Part shown: one piece after another, positions 51,507 to 60,632 of the stretch
How positions within the stretch are numbered: position 1 is the first letter of the stretch
How the letters are laid out: every line of letters starts with the position of its first letter
Origin: Nocardioides sp. Soil774
GTDB taxonomy: Bacteria; Actinomycetota; Actinomycetes; Propionibacteriales; Nocardioidaceae
Reading direction: 5' to 3'
DNA length: 64,000 bases
Assembly (NCBI RefSeq): GCF_001428125.1
Contig: NZ_LMSM01000009.1
Coordinates: 228,709 to 292,708 of the forward strand
Translations under genes and position numbers: made by a program
Notes under the pieces: model-generated
Seen by the model: only the letters and a program-made list of their open reading frames with translations
Databases searched by the model: none
What the model was told of the DNA's origin: nothing

Positions 51507-51895
51507 GCCTGCTCGAGGGTGTTGACCATGAACTGGGCGGCGTGGGTGACGTAGTCCCAGAAGCGCTCGTCCTGCTCGGGCGTGAGGTCGGCGGCGTCGA
51601 GCCCGGCCCGGAAGTGCACCAGCCAGCGCTGGGCGGCCGCGGGCGTCACCTCGAACGGAGCGTGCCGCATCCGCAGGCGCGGGTGCCCGCGCGTCTCGGA
51701 GTACGTCGACGGGCCGCCCCAGTACTGCACGAGGAAGAGCGCGAACCGCTCCTCGGCCGGGCCGAGGTCCTCCTCGGGGTACATCGGCCGCAGCACCTCG
51801 TCGGTGGCCACACCCTCGTAGAAGCGGTGCACGATCGCGCGGATCGTCTGCTCGCCGCCGATCTCGTCGTAGAAGGTGGTGGTCACGCCTCCCAT
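51503..51895 (-). CDS. group II truncated hemoglobin (GlbO type)
   Basis: A 130-residue 2-on-2 globin: FYDEIGGEQTIRAIVHRFYEGV, then PMYPEEDLGPAEERFALFLVQYWGG, with the proximal His in LRMRHAPF and the group II tryptophan G8 in AQRWLVHF. Such proteins bind oxygen and detoxify NO or hydroperoxides. ATG start; a GTG three codons in is possible. It converges on the thioesterase gene, with stops sharing two bases. Confidence 0.95.
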   Translation of the reverse strand: MGGVTTTFYDEIGGEQTIRAIVHRFYEGVATDEVLRPMYPEEDLGPAEERFALFLVQYWGGPSTYSETRGHPRLRMRHAPFEVTPAAAQRWLVHFRAGLDAADLTPEQDERFWDYVTHAAQFMVNTLEQA

Positions 51896-51940
51896 TGTCC
51901 CCGGCGGTCGGGGGCGACGACCGCCGGGGGCCAGCAGCGG

Positions 51941-53005
51941 CTAGACGTCCTCGGTGGCCTCGACGGAGGCCGCTGACGGAGCGCTCTCCTGCCACAGCAC
52001 GCGCTGGGCCACCGCGAGGTTGATCCCCTCGTGCTCGAAGCGCGCCTTCACGCGCTCGCGCATCGCCCGCGCCACGCCCCACTGCTCCATGGGTGCGGTC
52101 TTCAGGGTGACTCGTACGACGATGCCGTCGACGCCGAGGGACTCCACGCCCCACACCTCGGGCTGCTCGATGATCAGGCCCTTGAAGTCGTCGTCCTCCC
52201 AGAGGTCGCGCGCGACCTCCTCGAGCACGCGGCGCACGCGCACGAGGTCCTCGGTGTAGCCCACGGTCACGTCGAGCACGGTGCGTGCCCAGTTCTGGCT
52301 CATGTTGCCCACGCGCAGGATCTCGCCGTTGCGGACGTACCAGACGGTGCCGTTGACGTCGCGGAGCCGGGTCACCCGCAGGCTCACTGCCTCGACGGTG
52401 CCCGAGGCCTCGCCGAGGTCGACCACGTCGCCCACGCCGTACTGGTCCTCGAAGATCATGAAGATGCCGGAGAGGAAGTCCTTGACCAGCGTCTGCGAGC
52501 CGAAGCCGAGGGCGACGCCGATGATGCCGGCGCTGGCGATGAGCGGCGCGATGTCGTAGCCCAGCTCGGAGACGAACATCAGCGCGATCACGGTGAAGAT
52601 GACACCGCTCACGATGCTCTTGAGCAGCGATCCCATCGTCGCCGCACGCTGGACGCGCCGGGTGTAGCCCGGGTCCTCGCGCAGGTTGAGCGCGGCGCCC
52701 ACCTTGCCGCCGGCGATGGCGCGGCTGAGCCGGTTGGGGAGCATGCCGACCTCGGCCCGCTTCACGACCCGGTCGATCACCCGGTGGAGCAGCCACCGGA
52801 CCAGGAGTCCGATCAGGATCAGTCCCACCAGGGCGCTCGGCTTGCCGACGATCCAGTCGGTCACCGTGGCGAGCTGCGCGTTGCCGGTCCGCTCGAGGAC
52901 CCAGGTGCACAGCTGCTCGTCGCTCGAGCACGTCATGAGGGGGTTGGCTCCGCTCCCGGAGACCTCGGTCACGTGGATGATCGGGGCAATGAGGGGGTGA
53001 GGCAT
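51941..53005 (-). CDS. MscS-family mechanosensitive ion channel
   Basis: A 354-residue channel. Three transmembrane segments include ALVGLILIGLLVRWLL and SIVSGVIFTVIALMFVSELG; the pore-lining helix is PLIASAGIIGVALGFGSQTLVKDFLSG with the Gly/Ala pattern of MscS TM3. The beta domain carries VGDVVDLGEASGTVEAVSLRVTRLRD. It releases solutes on osmotic downshock. A short C-terminal tail follows. Confidence 0.94.
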   Translation of the reverse strand: MPHPLIAPIIHVTEVSGSGANPLMTCSSDEQLCTWVLERTGNAQLATVTDWIVGKPSALVGLILIGLLVRWLLHRVIDRVVKRAEVGMLPNRLSRAIAGGKVGAALNLREDPGYTRRVQRAATMGSLLKSIVSGVIFTVIALMFVSELGYDIAPLIASAGIIGVALGFGSQTLVKDFLSGIFMIFEDQYGVGDVVDLGEASGTVEAVSLRVTRLRDVNGTVWYVRNGEILRVGNMSQNWARTVLDVTVGYTEDLVRVRRVLEEVARDLWEDDDFKGLIIEQPEVWGVESLGVDGIVVRVTLKTAPMEQWGVARAMRERVKARFEHEGINLAVAQRVLWQESAPSAASVEATEDV

Positions 53006-53036
53006 GCCCGCCAGTATGGGCGATAGGCTTCAGCCC

Positions 53037-53417
53037 GTGACCACGCCCGTCAGCCCCTCGACCCGTTCCAGGCGCTCCCGTTCCAGGTGGACCGGCCGCG
53101 CCGCCGTCCTGTCCAGCGCGCCCCTGCTGGCCCTGCTGGCCGCGCCGGCGCACGCCGACGTGCCCGAGGGCTGGGCCGAGGTCAACGACGTCGACGGCCT
53201 CCACGCGCTCATGCTGCTGCTGGGCGCCCCGCTGCTGCTCTTCGTGCTGATCGCCCTGGCGGTCTACCTCCCGGCGATGGTGCGCGGCGAGAAGCTGCTG
53301 CCCGACCACTCCGGTGGCGAGGGCCAGTGGATCGGCGGTCCCCGCCAGGGGGTCGCCGAGCTCCCCGCGGCCGACGGTGACGACTCGCGGGCGGGTGGCG
53401 CCAGTGGCAGCTGGTGA
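53037..53417 (+). CDS. secreted/membrane protein of unknown function (126 aa)
   Basis: A 126-residue protein with an Arg-rich N-region, a signal-like hydrophobic stretch ending LLAAPAHA, a short external part (DVPEGWAEVNDVDGLHA), then a transmembrane helix (LLLGAPLLLFVLIALAVYLPAMV) and a cytoplasmic Gly/Asp tail. The pattern recurs beside DUF5130 genes in actinobacteria. GTG start at 53037. It overlaps the next gene by 23 bases. Confidence 0.75.
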   Translation: MTTPVSPSTRSRRSRSRWTGRAAVLSSAPLLALLAAPAHADVPEGWAEVNDVDGLHALMLLLGAPLLLFVLIALAVYLPAMVRGEKLLPDHSGGEGQWIGGPRQGVAELPAADGDDSRAGGASGSW

Positions 53418-53787
53418 CCCGCTGGACGACGGCGACCGGCTCGCCCTCGACAAGGCCATCCGCGTCGCGGAGCAGTCGTGCCGCTTCGAGTTCTCCGTCT
53501 ACGTCGGTCCGGTCGAGGGTGACGACACCCGCGCGTGGGCCACGCGACTGCACAACCGGCTCGTCGCGCCCGCGCGCAGCGTGCTGATCATGGTCGACCC
53601 GCGCCGTCGCGTCACCGAGGTGGTCACCGGCGGCGACGTACGCCGTCACCTGACCGACGCCGAGGTGGAGCTGGCCGTGCTGGCCATGACGTCGGAGTTC
53701 GCCTCGGGCAACCTGCTGGCCGGCCTGCAGCGCGGCATCGCGATGCTGGCCGAGCACGCCCGGCCGCAGAACACCCTGCACGCCTGA
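53395..53787 (+). CDS. DUF5130 family protein
   Basis: A 130-residue protein with LDKAIRVAEQSCRFEFSVYVGPVEGDDTRAWATRLHNRL and VLIMVDPRRRVTEVVTGGDVRRHLTD, a TPM-like alpha/beta fold annotated as DUF5130. In mycobacteria the same family sits near pepN. No enzyme activity is established. GTG 53395 or 53404 are possible starts. It overlaps the membrane protein gene, so both are co-expressed, and is followed by a 21-bp perfect hairpin. Confidence 0.82.
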   Translation: MAPVAAGDPLDDGDRLALDKAIRVAEQSCRFEFSVYVGPVEGDDTRAWATRLHNRLVAPARSVLIMVDPRRRVTEVVTGGDVRRHLTDAEVELAVLAMTSEFASGNLLAGLQRGIAMLAEHARPQNTLHA

Positions 53788-53816
53788 GCCGACCGGGCAC
53801 GACCTGCCCGCTCCAC

Positions 53817-53862
53817 CACGACGAAGCCCCCTCGACGTCCGCGTCGAGGGGGCTTCGTCGTG
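53817..53862. terminator. bidirectional hairpin terminator
   Basis: 21-base perfect inverted arms (from CACGACGAAG inward, loop TCCG) between the convergent DUF5130 and pepN genes. It is the longest perfect hairpin in the window and serves both strands. Confidence 0.9.
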
Positions 53863-53873
53863 CGTGCTGCAGG

Positions 53874-56426
53874 TCAGCTCGCGTCGCAGGCCTGGGCGGC
53901 GAGGGAGCGGGCGATCTCGGCCCGCGCCTCGCCGACGTAGCGCTGCGCGCCCTTGGGTGCGTCGTTGTCGGCGAGCCACTCGTCGAGGCGCGCCAGCGTC
54001 GCCTCCGACCCGAGCGGCCGCGGGAAGCCGAACTCGAGGACGGCCGAGCCCTTGTGGAAGCCCAGGCTGTCGAGGACGGTGCCGGCCGCGGTCAGGAATT
54101 TCTCGAGGTAGGGCTCGGTGACGTCCTCCTGGCCGTAGCGGAAGATCGAGAACACCATCTCGCGCATCGTCTCGTTGGGCGTCGCCGGGTCGAGGATCGC
54201 GTTCCAGCCCGCCTCCTTGGCCTCCGCGGTGGGCTGCGAGACCCGGGCCGCGGCGGCCATCTCCTGGCCCGAGATGGTCTTGTCGACCTCGAGCTCGGCG
54301 TCGATCTCGGCGTCACCGAAGCGACCGGCACGCGCGAGGGCGGTGATGAGCACCCATCGCATGTCCTGGTCGACGGCGAGCCCCTCGACGACGAACGAGC
54401 CGTCGAGCAGCCCGATCAGCTCGCCGAGCGCGACGTCGCTGCGTGCAGCGGCCGCGTAGGAGCGCGCGAAGGTCAGCTGGTGGTCGCTGCCGGCCTCGGC
54501 CGACAGCAGCAGCTCGCGCAGCCCGGTCTCCCAGGTCGCCCGCAGCTCGTCGCGGTGCGCGGGGTCGGAGTAGGAGTTCACGGCCAGGGCGGTCGACGCC
54601 GGGATGCGCGTCACGGCCCAGGCGTCGGACTCCTGCCCGATGTTGGCGAGCACGAGGTCGACCCAGTCGCGCGTGCGCATCTCGCCGTCACGCGTCATGT
54701 CCCAGGTCGCGCCCCACACGAGCGCTCGCGGCAGCGAGTCCTCGAAGCTCGACAGCGCCGAGATCGCCGTGGCCAGCGACCGCTCGTCGAGGCGGATCTT
54801 GGCGTAGGCGTGGTCCTCGTCGTTGAGCAGCAGCAGCGCCGGCTGCTTGGTCCCGACCAGCTCCGGCACGTCGGTGCTGGCGCCCTCGACGTCGATCTCG
54901 AGGTAGTCGCGACGCACCAGACGGCCACCCACCTCGTCGTAGAGGCCGATGCCGAGACGGTGGCGGCGCAGCGTCGGCCAGTCGGCCGGAGCGGTCTGCG
55001 CCACCGCGAAGGAGGCGTAGGTGCCGTCCTCGGCGAGCTCGAAGGACGGCGCGAGCGTGTTGACGCCGGCGGTCTGCAGCCACTCCTGCGCCCAGCCCTG
55101 CAGCTCGCGTCCCGACGACTTCTCGAGCGTGGCGAGCAGGTCCTTGAACTCCGGGTTGCCGTACTCCCACTCCTTGAAGTAGGCGCGCAGGCCCTCGAGG
55201 AAGGGCTCGAGGCCGACCCAGGCGACCAGCTGCTTGAGCACCGAGGCGCCCTTGGCGTAGGTGATCATGTCGAAGTTGACCTCGACCGCGTGCAGGTCGA
55301 CGTTGTCGGCCGCGATGGGGTGGGTCGAGGGCAGCTGGTCGGCGCGGTAACCGGTCTGCTTGCGCGCGTTGGCGAAGCCGGTCCAGGCGTCGTCGAACTC
55401 GGTGGCGTTGGCCTCGCACCAGTAGCAGGCCCACTCGGCGAACGACTCGTTGAGCCAGAGGTCGTCCCACCACTTCATCGTCACCAGGTCGCCGAACCAC
55501 ATGTGGGCCATCTCGTGGGTGATGACCGAGGTGCGGAACTCGAAGAACGAGCGCGGCTGGCGGCTGCGGGGGAGGTATTCGTCGCGCAGCGTCACGCAGC
55601 CGGCGTTCTCCATCGCGCCGGCGTTGTACTCGGGGACGTAGAGCTGGTCGTACTTCCCGAAGGGGTAGGGGTAGTCGAACTGCTCCTCGAAGAACGCGAA
55701 GCTCTGCTTGGTCAGCTTCACCAGCTCCGCGGTGTCCATGTGCTCCTTGAGCGACTGGCGGCAGTAGTGGCCCAGCGGGATGGTGCCGAACTTGCCCTCG
55801 TAGGTGTCGAACTCGCCGTGGTACTCGCCGGCGACGATCGCGGTGATGTAGGTCGACATCTTCTTGGTGGTCGGGAAGCTCCACACCGACGCGCCACCCT
55901 CGAGCTCGCGCGGCTCCGGCGTCGCGGCGTTGGAGACCACGACCCAGTGCGACGGCGCGGTGACGTTGAAGGTGAAGACCGACTTGAGGTCGGGCTGCTC
56001 GAAGGTGGTGAACACGCGGCGGGCGTCGGGCACCTCGAACTGGCTGTAGAGGTAGACCCGGTCGTCGGCCGGGTCGACGAAGCGGTGCAGGCCCTCGCCG
56101 GTGTTGGAGTAGGCGCAGTCGGCGGTGACGACGAGCGTGTTGGTCGCCTCGAGGTCGTCGAGCGCGATGCGGCTGTCGGCGTACGCCGTCGCCGGGTCCA
56201 GGCTGCGGCCGTTGAGCGTGATCTCGCGGACCGTCGGCGCGACCAGGTCGGCGAAGGTGCTCGCGCCGGGCTGGCGGCAGGCGAACTCCAGGGTGGTGAC
56301 GGAGACGAACGTGCCCTGGTCGGGCCGGGTGGCGCTGGTGAGGTCGAGGTCGACGGTGTACGACGTGACGTCCAGCAGGGAGGCGCGGGTCGCGGCCTCG
56401 TCGCGGGTGAGGTTGGTTCCAGGCAT
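53874..56426 (-). CDS. pepN: aminopeptidase N
   Basis: An 850-residue M1 metallopeptidase. The exopeptidase motif is GAMENAGCVT, the zinc motif is HEMAHMWFGDLV followed by the third ligand Glu in LNESFAEW, and the transition-state Tyr is expected near MITYAKGASVL. It removes N-terminal residues from peptides in the cytoplasm. The C-terminal ERAP1-like helical domain is complete. Start at MPGTNL; upstream in-frame ATGs lie in the promoter region shared with the divergent Rv2466c-type gene. Confidence 0.96.
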   Translation of the reverse strand: MPGTNLTRDEAATRASLLDVTSYTVDLDLTSATRPDQGTFVSVTTLEFACRQPGASTFADLVAPTVREITLNGRSLDPATAYADSRIALDDLEATNTLVVTADCAYSNTGEGLHRFVDPADDRVYLYSQFEVPDARRVFTTFEQPDLKSVFTFNVTAPSHWVVVSNAATPEPRELEGGASVWSFPTTKKMSTYITAIVAGEYHGEFDTYEGKFGTIPLGHYCRQSLKEHMDTAELVKLTKQSFAFFEEQFDYPYPFGKYDQLYVPEYNAGAMENAGCVTLRDEYLPRSRQPRSFFEFRTSVITHEMAHMWFGDLVTMKWWDDLWLNESFAEWACYWCEANATEFDDAWTGFANARKQTGYRADQLPSTHPIAADNVDLHAVEVNFDMITYAKGASVLKQLVAWVGLEPFLEGLRAYFKEWEYGNPEFKDLLATLEKSSGRELQGWAQEWLQTAGVNTLAPSFELAEDGTYASFAVAQTAPADWPTLRRHRLGIGLYDEVGGRLVRRDYLEIDVEGASTDVPELVGTKQPALLLLNDEDHAYAKIRLDERSLATAISALSSFEDSLPRALVWGATWDMTRDGEMRTRDWVDLVLANIGQESDAWAVTRIPASTALAVNSYSDPAHRDELRATWETGLRELLLSAEAGSDHQLTFARSYAAAARSDVALGELIGLLDGSFVVEGLAVDQDMRWVLITALARAGRFGDAEIDAELEVDKTISGQEMAAAARVSQPTAEAKEAGWNAILDPATPNETMREMVFSIFRYGQEDVTEPYLEKFLTAAGTVLDSLGFHKGSAVLEFGFPRPLGSEATLARLDEWLADNDAPKGAQRYVGEARAEIARSLAAQACDAS

Positions 56427-56487
56427 GCAGCGCATCCTGCCACCGGGGCGGTGGAATACCGACGGCGCGTGAGCACTTGTGCCAGTC

Positions 56488-57087
56488 ATGGCTACTGCTG
56501 ACTTCTGGTTCGACCCGCTCTGCCCGTTCGCCTGGATCACCTCGCGCTGGATCACCGAGGTCGAGCAGGTCCGCGACATCGACGTGCAGTGGCACGTGAT
56601 GTCGCTGGCCTACCTCAACAAGGACAAGGACATCCCGGACGGCTACCGCGAGATGCTCGCCGGCAAGGAGAAGCCGGTCCGCGTCGCGATCAAGATCGCC
56701 GAGGACTTCGACAACGCCACCCTGGGCCGGTGGTACACCGCGATCGGCACCCGCCGCCACAACAACGGCGAGGAGCTCGACCGCGAGATGGTCGCCGCCT
56801 CGCTCGCCGACGTGGACCTGCCGGCCGACCTCATCGAGGCCTGGGACGACGCCTCGCTCGACGAGCTGGTGGCCAAGAGCCACCACGAAGGCATGGACGC
56901 CGTCGGCGACGACGTCGGCACCCCGACGATCCACATCAACGGCTCAGCCTTCTTCGGCCCCGTGCTGTCGAAGATCCCGCGCGGCGAGGAGGCCGGCGAG
57001 ATGTGGGACGGCGCCGTCGCCCTGGCGAAGTTCCCCTACTTCTACGAGCTCAAGCGCTCGCGGACCGGCGACCTCGACTTCTCCTGA
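56488..57087 (+). CDS. Rv2466c-type mycothiol oxidoreductase, resolving Cys absent
   Basis: A 199-residue DsbA-fold protein closely resembling mycobacterial Rv2466c (mycothiol-dependent reductase/nitroreductase): [44 protein letters not shown] and [16 protein letters not shown]. Rv2466c uses CPWC; here the motif is Cys12-Pro-Phe-Ala15, so the resolving cysteine is missing and a monothiol mechanism via mycothiol is implied. It is divergent from pepN as in mycobacteria. ATG 56488 chosen over GTG 56479. Confidence 0.9.
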   Translation: MATADFWFDPLCPFAWITSRWITEVEQVRDIDVQWHVMSLAYLNKDKDIPDGYREMLAGKEKPVRVAIKIAEDFDNATLGRWYTAIGTRRHNNGEELDREMVAASLADVDLPADLIEAWDDASLDELVAKSHHEGMDAVGDDVGTPTIHINGSAFFGPVLSKIPRGEEAGEMWDGAVALAKFPYFYELKRSRTGDLDFS

Positions 57088-57154
57088 TCCGACCGGTGTC
57101 CCGCCGCCGCCACCCGGGGAGACCGGGTGGCGGGCGGTCACTAGGCTTGCGCCC

Positions 57155-58963
57155 ATGACTCGTGTCCTGTCTGCCGTCGCCTGGCCGTACACCAACGGCC
57201 CGCGCCACATCGGCCACGTGGCCGGTTTCGGCGTGCCCTCCGACGTCTTCAGCCGCTTCATGCGGATGGCGGGCCACGACGTGCTGATGGTCAGCGGCAC
57301 CGACGAGCACGGCACCCCGATCCTGGTGCTGGCCGACAACGAGGGCGTCGCGCCGCGCGAGCTGGTCGACAAGTACAACCAGGTCATCGTCGACGACCTG
57401 TGCGGCCTGGGCCTGTCCTACGACCTGTTCACCCGCACCACCACGGGCAACCACTACTCCGTGGTGCAGGAGATGTTCGAGACCTGCCGGCGCAACGGCT
57501 ACATGGTCGAGAAGACCACCCAGACCGCGATCAGCCCGTCGACCGGTCGCACCCTGCCCGACCGCTACATCGAGGGCACCTGCCCGATCTGCAAGTACGC
57601 CGAGGCGCGCGGCGACCAGTGCGACAACTGCGGCAACCAGCTCGACGCCACCGAGCTGATCAACCCGCGCTCCAAGATCAACGGCGAGACGCCCGAGTTC
57701 ACCGACACCCAGCACTGGTTCCTCGACCTGCCTGCCCTGGCCGAGGCGCTGGCGGAGTGGCTGGACCAGCGCGAGGCGACGGGCCTGTGGCGCCCCAACG
57801 TCATCAAGTTCAGCCAGAACATCCTCAAGGAGATCCGCCCGCGCGCGATGACGCGCGACATCGACTGGGGCATCCCGGTGCCCGGCTGGGAGGACCAGCC
57901 GACCAAGCGCCTCTATGTCTGGTTCGACGCCGTCATCGGCTACCTCTCGGCGTCCATCGAGTGGGCCCGCCGGCTCGCCGAGAAGGAGGGGACCAGCCCG
58001 GACAAGTGGCGTGAGTGGTGGAACGACTCCGAGACGGAGTCCTACTACTTCATGGGCAAGGACAACATCGTCTTCCACTCCCAGATCTGGCCCGCGGAGC
58101 TCCTGGCCTACAACGGCCAGGGCGACAAGGGCGGCGACCCCGGGACGTTCGGCACGCTCAACCTGCCCACCGAGGTCGTCTCCAGCGAGTTCCTGACCTT
58201 CGGCGACTCCCAGTTCAGCACCAGCCGCGGCAACGTCATCTACGTCGGTGACTTCCTCGCCCGCTACGGCCCCGACGCGCTGCGCTACTACATCTGCGCG
58301 GCCGGCCCCGAGACCTCGGACGCGGCCTTCACGTGGGCCGACTTCGTGACCCGCAACAACTCCGAGCTGGTCGCGGGCTGGGGCAACCTGGTCAACCGCA
58401 CCGCCACCATGGTCGCCAAGAGCTTCGGCGAGATCCCCGCTGCCGGGCCGCTCGAGGAGGTCGACGAGCAGGTGCTCGCCACCGTGCGCGACGGCTTCGC
58501 CTCCGTCGGCGGCCTCATCGAGAAGCACCGCCTGCGCGCTGCCGTCGCCGAGGCGATGCGGGTGGTCGGCGAGGTGAACAAGTACCTCACCGTCACCGAG
58601 CCCTACAAGATGAAGGACGAGTCGCAGCGCGAGCGGCTCGCCACGGTGCTGCACGTCGCCACGCAGTGCGTGAGCGACTGCAACACGCTGCTCGCGCCCT
58701 TCCTGCCGCACGCCGCCAACAAGGTGCACGCCGTGCTCGGCGGCGAGGGCGAGCTCATGCCGATGCCCCGCGTCGAGCAGGTCGACGAGCTCGAGCCCGG
58801 CAACGGCGCGGGCCACACGTCGTACTCGATCATCACCGGTGAGTACTCCTCGACCCCCGCGTGGGAGTCGCGTCCGGTGGTGGCAGGCACGAAGATCGAG
58901 AAGCCGACGCCGGTCTTCACCAAGCTCGACCCGTCGATCATCGAGGAGGAGCTGTCCAGATGA
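57155..58963 (+). CDS. metG: methionyl-tRNA synthetase
   Basis: A 602-residue class I synthetase. The HIGH motif is in [12 protein letters not shown]. The zinc knuckle has [18 protein letters not shown]. The catalytic loop KMSKS appears as [11 protein letters not shown], as in the MetG group that uses a shortened form. The anticodon-binding helical domain follows (from about 400). No C-terminal dimerisation (tRNA-bind) domain is seen, so it is the short form. Its stop overlaps the LURP-one gene start. Confidence 0.96.
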   Translation: MTRVLSAVAWPYTNGPRHIGHVAGFGVPSDVFSRFMRMAGHDVLMVSGTDEHGTPILVLADNEGVAPRELVDKYNQVIVDDLCGLGLSYDLFTRTTTGNHYSVVQEMFETCRRNGYMVEKTTQTAISPSTGRTLPDRYIEGTCPICKYAEARGDQCDNCGNQLDATELINPRSKINGETPEFTDTQHWFLDLPALAEALAEWLDQREATGLWRPNVIKFSQNILKEIRPRAMTRDIDWGIPVPGWEDQPTKRLYVWFDAVIGYLSASIEWARRLAEKEGTSPDKWREWWNDSETESYYFMGKDNIVFHSQIWPAELLAYNGQGDKGGDPGTFGTLNLPTEVVSSEFLTFGDSQFSTSRGNVIYVGDFLARYGPDALRYYICAAGPETSDAAFTWADFVTRNNSELVAGWGNLVNRTATMVAKSFGEIPAAGPLEEVDEQVLATVRDGFASVGGLIEKHRLRAAVAEAMRVVGEVNKYLTVTEPYKMKDESQRERLATVLHVATQCVSDCNTLLAPFLPHAANKVHAVLGGEGELMPMPRVEQVDELEPGNGAGHTSYSIITGEYSSTPAWESRPVVAGTKIEKPTPVFTKLDPSIIEEELSR

Positions 58964-59529
58964 GCGCTGAGATGTATCTCCCGCACTTCGTGGTGAAGCA
59001 GAAGCTCACCATGATGATCAACCGCTACGAGGTCTCCGAGTCCGACGCGGCCGGCAACCCGACGCGGCTCATGGCCCTGGCCGAGCAGAAGCGGATGGCC
59101 TTCAAGGAGCAGGTCACCTTCTTCTCCGACGCGGGCAGGTCGCGCGCGGTCTTCGGGTTCAAGGCCCGCAAGAAGCTCGACCTCAACGCCGGCTACGACA
59201 TCACCGACGAGTCGGGCGCCCAGATCGGCTTCTTCAAGAAGGACTTCGGCGCCTCGCTGCTGCGCTCGACCTTCCACGTCGAGGGCCCGGGCTACACCGG
59301 CACCGGCCGCGAGCGCAACCAGGTGGTGGGCCTGCTGCGCCGCTTCACCGACGTCGACTTCATCCCGATCCACTTCGACTTCGTCGACCCCGAGGGCAAC
59401 GCCCTGTTCTCGGTGGAGCGCAAGATGTCCATCGGCGACCGCTACCGCGTCACGGTCCCCGACGAGCGGGTCGACTTCCGGGTCGCGGCGGCGGTCGCCG
59501 TCGCGCTCGACGCGCTCATGTCGCGCTGA
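58960..59529 (+). CDS. LURP-one/YxjI-like protein
   Basis: A 189-residue protein of the Tubby-like LURP-one-related fold: [42 protein letters not shown] and [19 protein letters not shown]. No catalytic role is known; the family may bind membranes or scaffold. Its ATG overlaps the metG stop (ATGA), an unusual coupling with a tRNA synthetase. Confidence 0.85.
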   Translation: MSAEMYLPHFVVKQKLTMMINRYEVSESDAAGNPTRLMALAEQKRMAFKEQVTFFSDAGRSRAVFGFKARKKLDLNAGYDITDESGAQIGFFKKDFGASLLRSTFHVEGPGYTGTGRERNQVVGLLRRFTDVDFIPIHFDFVDPEGNALFSVERKMSIGDRYRVTVPDERVDFRVAAAVAVALDALMSR

Positions 59530-59536
59530 GCCCGCG

Positions 59537-60409
59537 GTGATGTACCCCGAGGTGCGCGCGGCGGTCAAAGCCGACGCCGGTCCCGACCTCGGCGCGCCGG
59601 GCTTCGACCTGGCCGCGCACCGCGAGGAGGTCCGGCTCGCCAACCTCGCGCTGCCCCGCGAGGACGTCGCCGCGGTCGCGGACGTCGACGCCGACGGTGT
59701 GCGCTGCCGGCTCTACACGCCGGCCGACGCCGTCCCGGGCCTCGTCGTCCACGCGCACGGCGGCGGCTTCGTGCTCAACGACATCGACGTCCACGACGGC
59801 GTCTGCCGCCGCTTCGCCAACCGCCTGCGGCGCCAGGTCCTGAGCGTCGACTACCGCCGCCCGCCCGAGGCGAAGTTCCCCGCCGCCCCCGACGACCTCG
59901 ACACCGTGGTCGGGTGGCTGCGCCGCACCGGCCTCCCGGGGCCGTACGCCGCCCACGGCGACTCCGCGGGCGCCAACCTCGCCCTGGTCGCCGCGCTGCG
60001 CCACCCGGGCTTCTTCCGGGCGGTGGCCCTGGTCTACCCCTTCCTCGACCCGCGGGCCGGCTTCGCCTCGTGGAGCGAGGGTGCGGAGTCCGGCTTCGAC
60101 CGGGCCGAGGCGCGGTGGTACTGGGAGCACTACGCCCGCAGCGAGGCCGACTACGACGACCCCGACCTCGCGCCGCTGCTGTCCGACCGGCTGCACACCC
60201 TCCCGCCCACCTTCGTGGCCACCGCCGAGCACGACCCGCTGCGTGACGAGGGGGAAGAGCTGGCCCGCCGCGTCGCGGAGGCCGGCGTGGAGACCGTCGG
60301 GATCCGCTGCCTGGGCCAGGTCCACGGCTTCTGGCGGCACGCGCATTTCACTGCCTCCGAGCCGCTGGTGCGCCAGGTCGCCGGGTGGCTCGACCAGCAC
60401 CTCATCTGA
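59537..60409 (+). CDS. alpha/beta hydrolase, hormone-sensitive lipase type
   Basis: A 290-residue esterase. Oxyanion-hole motif HAHGGGFVLND, nucleophile elbow HGDSAGANLAL with Ser, Asp in ATAEHDPLRDEGE, and His in GQVHGFWRH. It hydrolyses short-chain esters; natural substrate unknown. GTG 59537 or ATG 59540. It follows the LURP-one gene by 7 bases and is probably in the metG operon. Confidence 0.9.
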   Translation: MMYPEVRAAVKADAGPDLGAPGFDLAAHREEVRLANLALPREDVAAVADVDADGVRCRLYTPADAVPGLVVHAHGGGFVLNDIDVHDGVCRRFANRLRRQVLSVDYRRPPEAKFPAAPDDLDTVVGWLRRTGLPGPYAAHGDSAGANLALVAALRHPGFFRAVALVYPFLDPRAGFASWSEGAESGFDRAEARWYWEHYARSEADYDDPDLAPLLSDRLHTLPPTFVATAEHDPLRDEGEELARRVAEAGVETVGIRCLGQVHGFWRHAHFTASEPLVRQVAGWLDQHLI

Positions 60410-60491
60410 GCGGGAACGGTCGACGCATGGCCCCGCGCATGACCGTGCACTTCCAACCCCGGTTGGCGCTCCGGCGTCTCCACGGTCATCG

Positions 60492-60632
60492 ATGCCCTGG
60501 CTGACGACGCTCACCCCCGCCCGGCTCGCCGCGGCGGCCAGCCGTGGCGACCACGACCCGCAGGCGGTGAAGTGGTTGTGGCACTGCCTGGCCAGGTTCG
60601 GCAGGCAGGACGCGCCTACGACGCCAGAGTGA
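60492..60632 (+). CDS. small hypothetical protein (46 aa)
   Basis: A 46-codon frame, MPWLTTLTPARLAAAASRG, then a tryptophan-rich helix KWLWHCLARF. It overlaps the DUF222 gene's 3' end by 17 bases on the other strand. Codon use looks plausible, but there is no strong ribosome-binding site. Unknown function; could be spurious. Confidence 0.35.
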   Translation: MPWLTTLTPARLAAAASRGDHDPQAVKWLWHCLARFGRQDAPTTPE

